Shown: positions 45,417-55,329 of the stretch, piece by piece | Numbering within the stretch: the first letter of the stretch is position 1 | Layout of the letters: every line of letters starts with the position of its first letter | Assembly: GCA_943788025.1 (NCBI GenBank) | Contig: CALSOR010000019.1 | Span: forward strand, 28,728 to 92,727 | Source of the DNA: JABAAE01 sp905480545 | GTDB lineage: Bacteria > Planctomycetota > Planctomycetia > Pirellulales > Pirellulaceae | Reading direction: 5' to 3' | DNA length: 64,000 nt | Made by a program: the position numbers and the translations under genes | Notes under the pieces: model-generated | What the model was told of the DNA's origin: nothing | The model's input: only the letters and a program-made list of their open reading frames with translations | The model's database searches: none

Positions 45417-46133
45417 TCAAAGCCGATGCATTCTGGCCGCCACAATGCTGATCGCTGCAATCGCCGCTGTCTCCGTTCGGAGTGGGCGTTCACCCAAATG
45501 CGCCAGAGTGAATCCGTTGTCCCTAAAAAGATTCCGTTCATTTTCGGACCAACCACGCTCCGAACCAATGGCCAATACAATCGCTTCCGCAGAATTTGCC
45601 GCGTCCAATAAACCCAATGGCGATTCATAATTATCCAGGCAGATCCGTGTATCCACGGAATTTGTGGCAGCAATGCCGTCAGCCAATTCAACACCGATTT
45701 CAATATCCGGAAATCGAGTGGTAAACGCCTGCTCGACGCCACCACGAACCAGTCGCTGCCATTCGTTTGTCGTCCAGAGCTTTGACGTCGCGTAAGATGG
45801 CTCACCTCGTTCGGTATGAACAAACAAAATACGCCGAACGCCAAGACTGGTCGCCTCTTGCAAGACTTTCCTGCTCGTCTGCGGTCGAGAAATCCCAACA
45901 ACCAAATCGATGGGCATCAGCATTGCGGGTTCGTTATTCCATTCGAACTCAAGCTCAACGAATTGGTCATTGACTGATTTCAAAACCGCTTTACCACGTG
46001 GGCCATCCACGATTCCAACATCTGTTGATTCGCCCAATTTCCGCCTCAGCACATCGAGCATATGAATCACACGCTGATCACCGCGTCGAAATGGGAGCCC
46101 CATTTCGCGATCCTCAAAAAGAATAATATTCAC
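45417..46133 (-). CDS. rsmE: 16S rRNA (uracil1498-N3)-methyltransferase
   Basis: 238 residues with the RsmE SPOUT core: LMPIDLVVGISRP, KVLQEATSLGVRRILFVHTE, AIVLAIGSERGWSENERNLF and LAHLGERPLRTETAAIAAIS, the knot that binds S-adenosylmethionine. The N-terminal PUA-like part is present (HMLDVLRRKLG). It uses GTG as start. It methylates N3 of U1498 in 16S rRNA. Fifty-one bases separate it from the ITPase gene. Confidence 0.93.
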   Translation of the reverse strand: MNIILFEDREMGLPFRRGDQRVIHMLDVLRRKLGESTDVGIVDGPRGKAVLKSVNDQFVELEFEWNNEPAMLMPIDLVVGISRPQTSRKVLQEATSLGVRRILFVHTERGEPSYATSKLWTTNEWQRLVRGGVEQAFTTRFPDIEIGVELADGIAATNSVDTRICLDNYESPLGLLDAANSAEAIVLAIGSERGWSENERNLFRDNGFTLAHLGERPLRTETAAIAAISIVAARMHRL

Positions 46134-46184
46134 TTGGCGTTCTGTTTTAAGGCAAAGTTATTAACAGCATTGCGTCGCTGCTTT

Positions 46185-46775
46185 TCAGTGCAGGAACTTC
46201 CTCAGGAATTTTCGCATGGCTTTAGCACGATGGCTAATAATTGATTTGACCGAGCTACCCAGTTGAGCCATCGTCAATCCGTACTCCGGTACCTCAAAAA
46301 ATGGATCATATCCGAAACCTGATGTACCGCGACGCTCATCAACAATTCGACCAAAACATTTGGCTTCCACGTTCAGCAAGATTTCGCCCTTGGGGTCAGA
46401 CAATGCAATATGACTGATGTAGTTTGCGCTGCGGTCTTTTTGACCGTCAAGTTCCCGAATCAGTTTTTCGTTGTTGTCATCGTCGTTCGCCGATTCGCCG
46501 GCAAACCGAGCAGAATAGATTCCGGGTGCTCCCTTTAATGCAGCCACGCATAGCCCACTGTCCTCGCCAATGACCCAACGGCCGAGATGAACGGCTTGTT
46601 CCGCAGCTTTTTTTTCGGCGTTGGAGCGAAACGTGTCGCCATCCTCAACCACCTCAATCGGATCATCGAAGTCAGAAAGAGAGCTCACATTCACCGGTGT
46701 TTTGGCAAAAAGTAGCTGAAGCTCTCCCAGCTTCTTTTGATTGTGTGTTCCGAGAACAATATCAGTAGTCAACAT
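46185..46775 (-). CDS. rdgB: Non-canonical purine NTP pyrophosphatase (RdgB/HAM1)
   Basis: 196 residues from the ATG at 46775. It has the family motifs in order: LGTHNQKKLGEL, ENAEK-like SNAEKKAAEQ, GEDSGLCVAALKGAPGIYSA, GTSGFGYDPFFEV and SIISHRAKAMRKF. It hydrolyses dITP, ITP and XTP to the monophosphates, keeping deaminated purines out of DNA. It is probably co-transcribed with rsmE. Confidence 0.95.
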   Translation of the reverse strand: MLTTDIVLGTHNQKKLGELQLLFAKTPVNVSSLSDFDDPIEVVEDGDTFRSNAEKKAAEQAVHLGRWVIGEDSGLCVAALKGAPGIYSARFAGESANDDDNNEKLIRELDGQKDRSANYISHIALSDPKGEILLNVEAKCFGRIVDERRGTSGFGYDPFFEVPEYGLTMAQLGSSVKSIISHRAKAMRKFLRKFLH

Positions 46776-47013
46776 GGATAGCTGGGACAATAAGGGTGAA
46801 ATCTGACTCGAATGGGCGAATGCCAGCCGTAGTCTTGCAGATTTTAGTAGTAATTAAAAGTTGTGGTCAGACTGAAAAACAAGCTGAAATCTGCAAAATC
46901 CTCATTCCCCTACCACGCCATGTTCCAGTTTTTGCTGACTAGATTCACCCGTTGATTTCAATACCCGGCAAAGCCACCTCCAGCAAAATCAATCTGTCAT
47001 TGCCGTACGCATT

Positions 47014-47457
47014 TCAGGACAAGTGGATTTTGCAACTATCGTCGGAGCAATCTGAATTCGAATCCAAACGGTTGCTGATCTTGTAACGGCGTTTCGCGAT
47101 TTGGTGATAAAGCCATTGCCACACCGGCAGCGTAAAAGGAATATGGAGGAATGGCATCGCGAACCATAGCCGCGGCAATTTTCGAGCCAAATACCGAAGC
47201 GCCTTCGCACCTCCGTAGAATCCCCCGCTTTGACGGTCAATGACATACATCTGTTTCATCAGCTCGTCATGGTCTAGTTCTGGATAGAATTCCGCAACGA
47301 ACGGGTCATGCAATGAAATAAACGACAGCCGATCTGCGCCGTCCCAACGACTTAGTCGTTCGACTTGGCCAATGCAAAACTTACAATTCCCATCGTAGAT
47401 CACGATATCTGAGTCGGGTAAGTCGGCGGGTAATTTAAGAGGAACTGGTTGCGGCAT
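47014..47457 (-). CDS. DCC-family thiol-disulfide oxidoreductase (DUF393)
   Basis: 147 residues with the DCC signature near the N-terminus, VIYDGNCKFCIGQVERLSRW (Asp followed by CxxC), and the YVIDRQSGGFYGGAKALRYL block. The C-terminus adds a cysteine pair (CSDDSC). The family has a thioredoxin-like fold and an uncertain role in disulfide exchange. It stands alone between the ITPase and the metalloprotease. Confidence 0.88.
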   Translation of the reverse strand: MPQPVPLKLPADLPDSDIVIYDGNCKFCIGQVERLSRWDGADRLSFISLHDPFVAEFYPELDHDELMKQMYVIDRQSGGFYGGAKALRYLARKLPRLWFAMPFLHIPFTLPVWQWLYHQIAKRRYKISNRLDSNSDCSDDSCKIHLS

Positions 47458-47542
47458 ATCAAAGGAACCGAAATTTTGGAGGATTCGTCACCGGCAACCC
47501 ATGGAATGCATGTGCAATACAATGGCTCTGCCCTTCGCGCAT

Positions 47543-47569
47543 AAAAAAACGCCCGCAAACGCCGGCGTT
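47543..47569 (-). terminator. Rho-independent terminator of the RTX metalloprotease gene
   Basis: On the minus strand AACGCC and GGCGTT pair around a G/C-rich loop, followed by a run of T (TTTTTTTAT). It lies about 26 bases after the stop at 47595. Confidence 0.7.
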
Positions 47570-47594
47570 CATTTTATCAGATTTTCAAATGGAC

Positions 47595-50453
47595 CTATAC
47601 TGGCGACACAAGGAATCCAAACGTTCCACGGGTTCCCGTTGGAGCAAAGCTTTGCGAGGTCGAACCGGTTTGCACGAATACCGAGCTTAAATCGATATCA
47701 ACACCACTCTGCGATCCATCATCATTGAGAATTCGCAGCGTCTCGACTCGAGAACCAGACCATTTCTGATCCTTAATCAAGAGTGATCCAGATCTAAAAT
47801 CGTCGCCGTCGGTTTTGAATTCAACCAACAGGTCTCTGCCAAGCACTTGGAAAGAGACGTCTTCGGTAAAGTCGTTTAACCCTAATGCTTCGCTATTTCG
47901 AACCACGATCGTATCCCGACCGGCAGACTTCATTTCGTCGATGACGTTATGCCCGTTAGACGCTTCGAAGAAGTAAGTATCAGCACCGGCACCACCGTAG
48001 AATTCATCGTCACCTCCGCCACCTGAAATGAGGTCATCGCCACCACCACCCCAGATTTTGTTTGAAACTTCATTTCCATTAATTGTGTCGCCTAGACCGG
48101 TTCCAATTGCGTTTTCGATTACCGTACCAAACGCGATTGAAACGTTGTCATTTACAAACCCAATTGTGCTTGCTTGCCCTTGCAGCAAGTTGATGTTCAC
48201 AGATCGTGCTTGGTTTGAAGCGTCAATTACATCCTCACCACCGGCATCATAGATCAAATCCTGGAAACGTACATCATTCCATTGATACGTGTCATCGCCA
48301 GTACGCGTTTCTGGATCTGCTCCGTAGGTTTGCTGCAACCAATATGCATCGTACAGCATCAGGTTCCTGGCAGAAGTTCCATTGGGATTCGGGGTGTAGG
48401 ACATCACCGAAATGCTTTGGTCGTCGATCGCGGGGGATAACACTGTCTTCAATCCCGCTCCACTGCCCGCTTCAAATGGATGGGCCATACCCATTCCATG
48501 ACCTATTTCATGCGTCAGCGTCAGGAAGGAATTTGAATCAGGACCGAGACTCAAAACGTTTCCGGGGAAGAAGTTGTTAATCCAAATATCCGCTCCCCAA
48601 GGTTGCGTAACCCTGTCAGACGGTGCATACGCGAATGCTAACACCTCAGAATCTTCAAAATAGGTTTGAAACCGAAACATCCCGCCGACGGAGCCATCAA
48701 ACGGATCAACAAAGGTGTCATTGACCTCAACAAAATCCACGTCAATCAATTCATCGAAAAGTTGCATCGCTTTCCGAATTGAACTCCGCTGGTTTGCATT
48801 GGTCGACGGTGTTGGTTCTTCCGGCGGATCGATCGTTCCATCTACATAGTAAATAGGCAAAGTTGCTGGGAAGCTATACGTAATTTCGAGTCTACCATTC
48901 GATTTCGGAGCGAGATGATCCAACCACGTATTCATCTGGTCGTCGTCAAAGTCTTCCATGATAAAACTTGTAAAAGCGTGAGGCTCGGTGTAGAGATTCA
49001 CGTTTTTCCATTCACCTACGAATGAATTGCTTCCACCAGAACCGTAGTCGCCACGAACTTTAATCGTATCGACCCGGCGTGCGTGGTTTCTACCTCCTAC
49101 AAATTGAAGACGATCAAATTCTCGTGCGGTTACTCTGTGAACAACGTCCGCTTCAAGGCGGACGTTGTCCAACGCAAAGTAGCCGGAAACATCACTACTG
49201 TTAGTATCTATGAAATCATACGCAACAATCCGCGGCCCTTCGTCCGATTGCCCACGGATAAATTCAGAAACGGAAACCGGCTCGCCTTCGTCCAATACGA
49301 CCTCATCCAATACGTCCAAGGTTGGATCCGGTATTGACTGGAAGTTGACCGTTTGGATCTTGCTCCAAAACCTACCATCGTATGCACGAATTCGCACGTC
49401 TTGCTCAACAAATGTGTCCGCAGCAACGAAACGGGCATTTGCCATTTGTTCAGGCGAAATCGTAACCCAAACGTTGGACTGCTGTCGCACTCCATCAACT
49501 TCTACATAGCCACCATTTCTTTTCGTATTCAAAAACCGATAGGACTTCATTGTGCTACCGTCTTCATCGCGAACTTCAAATGTGTCCAACAATGCAGCGG
49601 TAGTTTCTGAACGAACTGCCGATCGAAACGTCGTTACCATCGGACGATTCGCGTTACGCGTCGTTCCCGCACTGATACGTTCAACCAAGCTCCACTTCGT
49701 GCCGTCATACGCCCGCACTAACAGGGTTTCATTTTCCAGTCGGTTCGCGCCGACGTAATAAGCAGTGTCAATGTTACTGGCGGGGACATAAGTCCAATCA
49801 CCTTGCCTAGTCGCTCGGCCACGACTTTCGACGTACCCGCCTCCGCTTGAGACGCGAGTGTCTTTGAATTTGTAACGGACGATCGGATAGCCGTCCGGAT
49901 CCGAGGCGGTAAAGAAATCCGAAAGCAAGACTTTTTCATTCGCAACGACGTTTAAGGCACTTTCAGCATCGACGATAGGACGAGAGGTCGGTGAGGTGAC
50001 CGAATAGAGCCTCGCAATGGCCTCCGTACTCCAACGCTCTCCATCATAAACCATCGCTCTAATCTCTTCGGAATTGACCGATGAAGATGCATGATAACGA
50101 AGATTACCAATCTCGGTCGCAGCCACGTCAAAGTAAGCGCCAGAGCTCTGTTCAACGCCAGCAAGTGTGAAAAAACCACCATTCGCCGGATCGAAAAGTC
50201 GATACGTCTCAATCGGGTCGCCATCCAAATCATTTACGATCGCAATGGACGAGAATGGAATCGAGTTGCCCAGTCCGACTACAGAATCGGCCAGATCGAT
50301 CGTTGGATCAAAGTTATTCACCCTAACACCTTTTGCATGCGTATTTTTGACTTGATTTCGCCATTCCCTGAGACGAACCACTATTTTGACATGTCGTGGC
50401 TGGAAAAGTTCCCTTTCGTCTCGGAAAAGTCTGCTTTTCTGCGGCAACTTCAT
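47595..50453 (-). CDS. Large secreted RTX metalloprotease (serralysin/M10-like) with four N-terminal repeats
   Basis: 952 residues. The first ~480 form four diverged repeats of about 100-110 residues, each with a (D/E)D-G-x-P/S entry, a GGY/GYF strand and a DGxxWS end (for example VYDGERWS, AYDGTKWS, AYDGRFWS). The protease part follows, with the metzincin zinc site THEIGHGMGMAHP at about 645 and the Met-turn SVMSYTP at about 683. RTX calcium-binding repeats come near 800 (GGGGDDLISGGGGDDEF, GGAGADTYFF). No classical signal peptide is seen, which fits type I export guided by the C-terminus, but no T1SS genes are nearby. It probably degrades extracellular protein. The repeats may bind polymer or position the enzyme. 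Confidence 0.88.
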   Translation of the reverse strand: MKLPQKSRLFRDERELFQPRHVKIVVRLREWRNQVKNTHAKGVRVNNFDPTIDLADSVVGLGNSIPFSSIAIVNDLDGDPIETYRLFDPANGGFFTLAGVEQSSGAYFDVAATEIGNLRYHASSSVNSEEIRAMVYDGERWSTEAIARLYSVTSPTSRPIVDAESALNVVANEKVLLSDFFTASDPDGYPIVRYKFKDTRVSSGGGYVESRGRATRQGDWTYVPASNIDTAYYVGANRLENETLLVRAYDGTKWSLVERISAGTTRNANRPMVTTFRSAVRSETTAALLDTFEVRDEDGSTMKSYRFLNTKRNGGYVEVDGVRQQSNVWVTISPEQMANARFVAADTFVEQDVRIRAYDGRFWSKIQTVNFQSIPDPTLDVLDEVVLDEGEPVSVSEFIRGQSDEGPRIVAYDFIDTNSSDVSGYFALDNVRLEADVVHRVTAREFDRLQFVGGRNHARRVDTIKVRGDYGSGGSNSFVGEWKNVNLYTEPHAFTSFIMEDFDDDQMNTWLDHLAPKSNGRLEITYSFPATLPIYYVDGTIDPPEEPTPSTNANQRSSIRKAMQLFDELIDVDFVEVNDTFVDPFDGSVGGMFRFQTYFEDSEVLAFAYAPSDRVTQPWGADIWINNFFPGNVLSLGPDSNSFLTLTHEIGHGMGMAHPFEAGSGAGLKTVLSPAIDDQSISVMSYTPNPNGTSARNLMLYDAYWLQQTYGADPETRTGDDTYQWNDVRFQDLIYDAGGEDVIDASNQARSVNINLLQGQASTIGFVNDNVSIAFGTVIENAIGTGLGDTINGNEVSNKIWGGGGDDLISGGGGDDEFYGGAGADTYFFEASNGHNVIDEMKSAGRDTIVVRNSEALGLNDFTEDVSFQVLGRDLLVEFKTDGDDFRSGSLLIKDQKWSGSRVETLRILNDDGSQSGVDIDLSSVFVQTGSTSQSFAPTGTRGTFGFLVSPV

Positions 50454-50552
50454 GTCGCCAACAATCCATCCTAATCAGAGAAACCATTCCAAGTTAGCTG
50501 TTTTTTTCCATATTTCACATACCAAACAGTCCTTAAGTACCGAAAATACCGG

Positions 50553-51938
50553 CTAGCGGACGCGGTTGTAGCCGTTCAGAGCAGCCACTCGATATGCTTC
50601 GGCCATTGTCGGATAATTAAATGTCGTATTAATGAAGTACATCAAAGAATTGTCTGGACACGGCCTGTCCATGATTGCCTGCCCAATATGAATAATTTCC
50701 GCTGCGTTGGTACCAAAACAATGCACGCCCAAAACCTCTAAGGTCGTCTGGTGGAACAAGATTTTCAGCATTCCCGCAGTTCGCCCCATAATTTGGGCCC
50801 TGGCAAGGCTTTTAAACTGCGCCCGCCCCACTTCGTAAGGTATTTTCTCGTCCGTTAACTCTCTTTCAGTTTTTCCGACCGAACTAATCTCTGGGCTTGT
50901 GTAAATGCCGGTTGGGATCGATCCGGTTAGTAGCGACTGATCAACATTGCCGAGAATATGATTCGCCGCTGCGCGTCCTTGGGTGTAGGCAGCACTTGCT
51001 AACGACGGAAAACCAACCACATCGCCAACAGCATACAGATGCTCAGTTTCCGTTTGATAGTTTTCGGATGTTTTTAAGTAGCCTCGGCTATCCGGCGTCA
51101 GGCCTACATGCTCCAAGGCCAATTCATGGGTATTCCCAGTTCGCCCAACCGCCCAAAGCAGGACGTCTGAGTTGAGCAATTTTCCGCTTTGCAGCTTCAA
51201 TTCAACGCGGTCTTCAAACGGTGTAATCGACTCGAAGTGTTCTTGATGACGAAGGATGATCCCTCGCTCGCGCATATGATAACTGAGTGAATCGATGATT
51301 TCAGCGTCCAGAAACTCCAATAGCTGGTCGCGTTGATTGACCAAGTTTACTTTGATTTCCAAGTTGCGAAACATCGATGCATACTCGCAACCAATTACGC
51401 CGGCACCATAAATGGCGACCGAACGCGGCCGAAAATCAAGGCTCAATATCTTGTCACTATCGAAGATTCTTGGATGGGAAAAGTCAACGTTCGACGGTCG
51501 ATAAGGACGCGAACCCGTTGCAATCACAAACTTTTCCGATTCCAAGACCTGCTTGTCATCAATTGCGAGTTCATTGGAACTCAGAAACTTTGCCGTTCCG
51601 TGCAAAATATCAATATTGTTCCGACGGTAGAATCCTTTTCTCAGAGTCTCTTGTTGATCGATGATCTGAGCCGCACTATCACGTAAATCGGCGAGCGTAA
51701 AATCGATCGTCACGTGTAGTTTTTGCAAAACCTGGCTGCGTAAGGCTTCGGTTACCTGAAAAATTGATGAGCGAAGTGCCTTACTCGGAATCGTTCCCCA
51801 ATGAGTGCATCCACCACCAATTCGCGAATACTTCTCTACAACCGCGACGTTTGAGCCACCCTTGGCCAATTGCATTGCCGCACCTTCACCACCGGGTCCG
51901 GTACCGATTACCACGACGTCATATTTTTTATTGCTCAT
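50553..51938 (-). CDS. sthA: Soluble pyridine nucleotide transhydrogenase
   Basis: 461 residues of the flavoprotein disulfide reductase family: FAD site VVVIGTGPGGEGAAMQLAKG, NAD site AIYGAGVIGCEYASMFR, and GGGCTHWGTIPSKALR. Here the usual redox CxxxxC is reduced to a single Cys (CTHWGT), which is diagnostic for SthA rather than lipoamide dehydrogenase. It moves hydride between NADPH and NAD in the cytoplasm. Confidence 0.94.
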   Translation of the reverse strand: MSNKKYDVVVIGTGPGGEGAAMQLAKGGSNVAVVEKYSRIGGGCTHWGTIPSKALRSSIFQVTEALRSQVLQKLHVTIDFTLADLRDSAAQIIDQQETLRKGFYRRNNIDILHGTAKFLSSNELAIDDKQVLESEKFVIATGSRPYRPSNVDFSHPRIFDSDKILSLDFRPRSVAIYGAGVIGCEYASMFRNLEIKVNLVNQRDQLLEFLDAEIIDSLSYHMRERGIILRHQEHFESITPFEDRVELKLQSGKLLNSDVLLWAVGRTGNTHELALEHVGLTPDSRGYLKTSENYQTETEHLYAVGDVVGFPSLASAAYTQGRAAANHILGNVDQSLLTGSIPTGIYTSPEISSVGKTERELTDEKIPYEVGRAQFKSLARAQIMGRTAGMLKILFHQTTLEVLGVHCFGTNAAEIIHIGQAIMDRPCPDNSLMYFINTTFNYPTMAEAYRVAALNGYNRVR

Positions 51939-51992
51939 CGAGTGCCTTGAGAGTCAATTTGCGAGGAAAGTCCGTTTTCATAAACAACTTGC

Positions 51993-52880
51993 TCAAATCA
52001 AACCATAATCAGCCAAAGTCTTTTTCAGAATGGCAATCTGGTCATTGGTGAGAGGCGTCATCGGAAGTCGCAATTCACCGGTATCTCGCCCCAAAATTTG
52101 CATGGCTGCCTTGAGCGGAATCGGGTTGGTCGCCAGACCTAACATATCGCGGCAAAGTGGGAATAGCTTGTGGTGTGCAGCCAACGCCGCCGTCATGTCT
52201 CCGTCGTTAAACGATTTGACAAGTCCAAGCAAATCCTGGGGGACAATATTCCCTGCAACCGAAACCACACCTTCGCCACCAACCGACATTAGTGGTAAGG
52301 TCATGCTGTCGTCACCGCTGAGCACGGTCAGGTCGGTCGAGTTTAAAATTTGCGAAGCCTGATCCATTGATCCCGTTGCTTCTTTCACCATCGTAATATT
52401 CTGAATTTCAGCCAAGCGAACGATGGTATCCGGCTCGATGTTCTTTCCTGTTCGCCCTGGTATGTTGTAAACGCAAATCGGTAAGGCGGTCTCTTCGGCG
52501 ATTGCTTTGTAGTGCTGATAGAAGCCTTCCTGAGTCGGCTTGTTGTAATAGGGAGCAACAACCAGCGCTCCATTGGCACCTTCCTTTTCCGCCCATTTGG
52601 TCAGGCTAATCGCCTCAGAGGTACTGTTCGAGCCAGTACCCGCCATTACCTTGATTCGGCCAGCAGAAGTTTGAATAACTTCGCCAATCACTTCTTGGTG
52701 CTCATCATGATCAAGTGTGGGAGATTCGCCCGTCGTTCCAACAGGGCAAAGACAATTCGTTCCCGCATCAATTTGAAACTCGACATGATCTCGCAGCAAA
52801 TCGTAGTCGACTTGGCCATCTTTGAACGGTGTAACGAGAGCGACTGATACTCCTGCAAAATCGGATCCTTTGCGTGCCAT
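51993..52880 (-). CDS. dapA: 4-hydroxy-tetrahydrodipicolinate synthase
   Basis: 295 residues, TIM-barrel class I aldolase. SVALVTPFKDGQVDYDLL at the start, the phosphate/pyruvate loop CPVGTTGESPTL, the catalytic tyrosine in VYNIPGRTG and the Schiff-base lysine in MVKEATGS. It condenses pyruvate with aspartate semialdehyde in lysine/diaminopimelate synthesis. Dihydrodipicolinate-like paralogues exist, but the triad is complete, so DapA is the likely role. Confidence 0.93.
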   Translation of the reverse strand: MARKGSDFAGVSVALVTPFKDGQVDYDLLRDHVEFQIDAGTNCLCPVGTTGESPTLDHDEHQEVIGEVIQTSAGRIKVMAGTGSNSTSEAISLTKWAEKEGANGALVVAPYYNKPTQEGFYQHYKAIAEETALPICVYNIPGRTGKNIEPDTIVRLAEIQNITMVKEATGSMDQASQILNSTDLTVLSGDDSMTLPLMSVGGEGVVSVAGNIVPQDLLGLVKSFNDGDMTAALAAHHKLFPLCRDMLGLATNPIPLKAAMQILGRDTGELRLPMTPLTNDQIAILKKTLADYGLI

Positions 52881-53172
52881 GTTTTTATTCGGAGCTTTGC
52901 CCGATTCTCCAGAAATGTCTTTGAGTAAAATAGTAATTTACGAATGATTTTGCGTTTTCGGTAGGTGCGGCTACCCATCACTGCGGTTTATTGTGTGTTT
53001 TATGAAAAGAATTGAAAAGTCAGCCACGATTTCAATTCAAATCGGCGTTCTGCGAAACGCAAAAATGTGACTGCCTCCGCAAAAGGGCGGATGACCATCC
53101 GGTTGTGGGCCTATCTGCAGGGCCTCGAAAATCCAAAACTTCACGGACGTCATTACGAAACAAAATTCCTAC

Positions 53173-53904
53173 CTATCCGCATGTAATCAAGCGTTTCATT
53201 TCACGGACTGCATTTTCAAGTCCGCAAAAAACCGACCTGGAAATGATACTGTGCCCAATATTAAGCTCGTCCATTTCCGTAATGCGCGACACGGGCTGGA
53301 CATTGGTGTAGTTCAAACCATGCCCGGCATTGAGAACCATGCCCAATTCGCGTGTGTATGCCGATGCGGTTCGTAATCGCTCTAGCTCCCGATTCGCCTC
53401 GACGCCGTCAATCTGTTTAAAAGAGGCAATACCGTACTGGCCTGTGTGCAATTCAACGGCTGGCGCTCCGGCAGATTTCGCGGCCCGCACTTGATGCTCG
53501 TCTGGATCAATGAACAGGCTGACCACAATCCCAGCGTCGTGAAATCTTTTGCAAATCTCGGTGATTCGCCCGAGTGATCCAGCGACGTCTAAACCTCCTT
53601 CGGTGGTGACTTCTTCACGTTTCTCAGGTACCAAGCAAACTTGTTCTGGCTTGATTTCAATCGCGATATCGCAAACTTCTTTTTCACAGGCGATCTCTAA
53701 ATTCAGTTTTACCGAAACCGTTTCTTTCAAGACTCGCAAGTCACGTTCCTGGATGTGTCGTCGGTCTTCTCGTAAGTGAATCGTTATGCCATCTGCCCCG
53801 CCCAATTCCGCGGCAGCAGCCGCCCAAACCGGATCGGGCTCCACACCGTTTCGAGCTTGCCGGAGCGTGGCCACATGATCGATATTGACACCAAGTTTCG
53901 TCAT
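53173..53904 (-). CDS. pdxJ: Pyridoxine 5'-phosphate synthase
   Basis: 243 residues with LGVNIDHVATLRQARNGVEP at the N-terminus, GADGITIHLREDRRHI, and the late block GHGLNYTNVQPV. PdxJ joins deoxyxylulose 5-phosphate to amino-hydroxyacetone phosphate to make vitamin B6. It follows the beta-RFAP synthase gene by 49 bases and may be in its operon. Confidence 0.96.
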   Translation of the reverse strand: MTKLGVNIDHVATLRQARNGVEPDPVWAAAAAELGGADGITIHLREDRRHIQERDLRVLKETVSVKLNLEIACEKEVCDIAIEIKPEQVCLVPEKREEVTTEGGLDVAGSLGRITEICKRFHDAGIVVSLFIDPDEHQVRAAKSAGAPAVELHTGQYGIASFKQIDGVEANRELERLRTASAYTRELGMVLNAGHGLNYTNVQPVSRITEMDELNIGHSIISRSVFCGLENAVREMKRLITCG

Positions 53905-53953
53905 TCTGACTTTCTAAAATGCACCATCGACTAGTGCAAAAATAAAGAACGCG

Positions 53954-54943
53954 TTAAAAAGTTTTTGCTTTCGACTTTACTGCTGTTGATCCAATAGTGA
54001 CCTTCGCACCATCGTCTGCCGGCTTTGCAATTTGTATCGTTTCATTTGGTAACAAGTGTTGTGACAAATGCTCAACCAATTGGTTCGCATCCGCTTGCGA
54101 TTCCAAAATCGCATAAACGGTCGGCCCCCATGAAGTCTGACCGGCACCAGCGATTCCGAATTCACGGATCAATCGAACCATTTCTGTAATTCGCGGGCCG
54201 TTGAATGGCCCCCCTTGAACCGCCGCAAAATATTGCCCCGACGTCCTGCCGAATTGGTAAACGGAATTCGAAAACAGCTTAAAGTCCTCATTCAAAAGCG
54301 ACGGAACGATTGTCGTGTTGGCCATTTCAATCAATTCTGCTCGCAACTGATTTTTGTCAGAAGAAGTATCCTGGAAGACAGATTCTTCTTCCAATCCTGA
54401 CTTGCCGGCGTTGGCATCAGCCTTAATCAAAACAAAACGCCAATCTGTCGGTATCGGTAAATGCATATCGATTTTCGCCAATTTGTCGCCATCGCTCTTG
54501 CCGCGATCGACAATTAATCCGCCGTGCATGAATCCATACGTTCCTACTGCTGATCGTTGGCCCCGCTGAACGCTCTGCGAAAGTCGCTCCACGGATGGGA
54601 CTTCGTCAAAATAGAATTGAAAAAGAGCAGCAGCGATACTCAGACCAAGCTGAGTCCCTGTTCCAAGTCCAACGTGGCTTTCCGGAGACGCCACTAGCTC
54701 GATTCGAAATGGTTTTCCTGATTGGCGTTCAGCAAATTGCATCCACGTTTCCGCAAACGTCTGAATACGTTTGGCTTGCTTTCCGACATACTCATATTCT
54801 TCCGATTCTGAGAGCACCAAATGCAAACCGGGCTCTGAAACCATCGCTCCAATACCGCCATACGAAATCCCCGTCCGGTTTTTGCCGCCGAAGAGACCAA
54901 AATGAATTCGTGATGGAGCGATTACTGAAATGCGATTTGCCAT
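53954..54943 (-). CDS. mptG: Beta-ribofuranosylaminobenzene 5'-phosphate synthase (MptG-like, GHMP fold)
   Basis: 329 residues of GHMP-kinase fold: VIAPSRIHFGLFGG, the glycine-rich loop ESHVGLGTGTQLGLSIAAAL, and IAGAGQTSWGPTVYAI near the end. This matches beta-RFAP synthase, which joins p-aminobenzoate to PRPP in the first committed step of tetrahydromethanopterin synthesis. The neighbours pabA, pabB, DUF447 and a dihydropteroate-synthase-like gene fit that pathway. Planctomycetes are known to carry H4MPT C1-transfer genes. Confidence 0.88.
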   Translation of the reverse strand: MANRISVIAPSRIHFGLFGGKNRTGISYGGIGAMVSEPGLHLVLSESEEYEYVGKQAKRIQTFAETWMQFAERQSGKPFRIELVASPESHVGLGTGTQLGLSIAAALFQFYFDEVPSVERLSQSVQRGQRSAVGTYGFMHGGLIVDRGKSDGDKLAKIDMHLPIPTDWRFVLIKADANAGKSGLEEESVFQDTSSDKNQLRAELIEMANTTIVPSLLNEDFKLFSNSVYQFGRTSGQYFAAVQGGPFNGPRITEMVRLIREFGIAGAGQTSWGPTVYAILESQADANQLVEHLSQHLLPNETIQIAKPADDGAKVTIGSTAVKSKAKTF

Positions 54944-54997
54944 TCCACAATTTTACGGCGTCCGGCGTTGTTCAAAAGACGGGGAGGCAAAATGCCT

Positions 54998-55057
54998 GGC
55001 AAATTAAGGCGTGGCAGAATTTAACGCGGCAGAATTTAATGCGGCATCAACTGGCGT
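54998..55057. repeat. Imperfect 15-bp tandem repeat, about four units
   Basis: GGCAGAATTTAACGC (55013-55027) and GGCAGAATTTAATGC (55028-55042), flanked by weaker copies on each side. It lies in the 54944-55329 space, which has no gene. Confidence 0.55.
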
Positions 55058-55209
55058 GGTTGATCACAAAACCAATGCGACAGAGCCTAGACTCATGGCA
55101 CCAAGCGTGGAAATCGCATCGCCCTCTTATTAACCGCGGCACACGAGCGTTCCGCTGTGGGAACACGAAACGCTAGGTTTCACGGCATTTCCTAGTTCGC
55201 CACAATTCT

Positions 55210-55293
55210 ACGTGCTGCCCGATGGGCGAGCGGTTTAACAAAAAACAAGATTGCCCCGTTCCACGCGTTGCTCGATAGGCAAACGCTTTAACA
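55210..55293. repeat. Two imperfect 31-bp direct repeats
   Basis: The segments 55210-55240 and 55263-55293 share 24 of 31 bases, ending in the common TTTAACA. They lie downstream of the DUF447 gene in the 54944-55329 space, where no gene is seen. Confidence 0.5.
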
Positions 55294-55329
55294 AGACAGA
55301 AACCCAAACACCTGCCCTCCAGCATAATT

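Noticed and set aside
45380..45901. 173-codon minus-strand frame
   Set aside because: It overlaps rsmE almost fully in another frame, and rsmE has clear family motifs.
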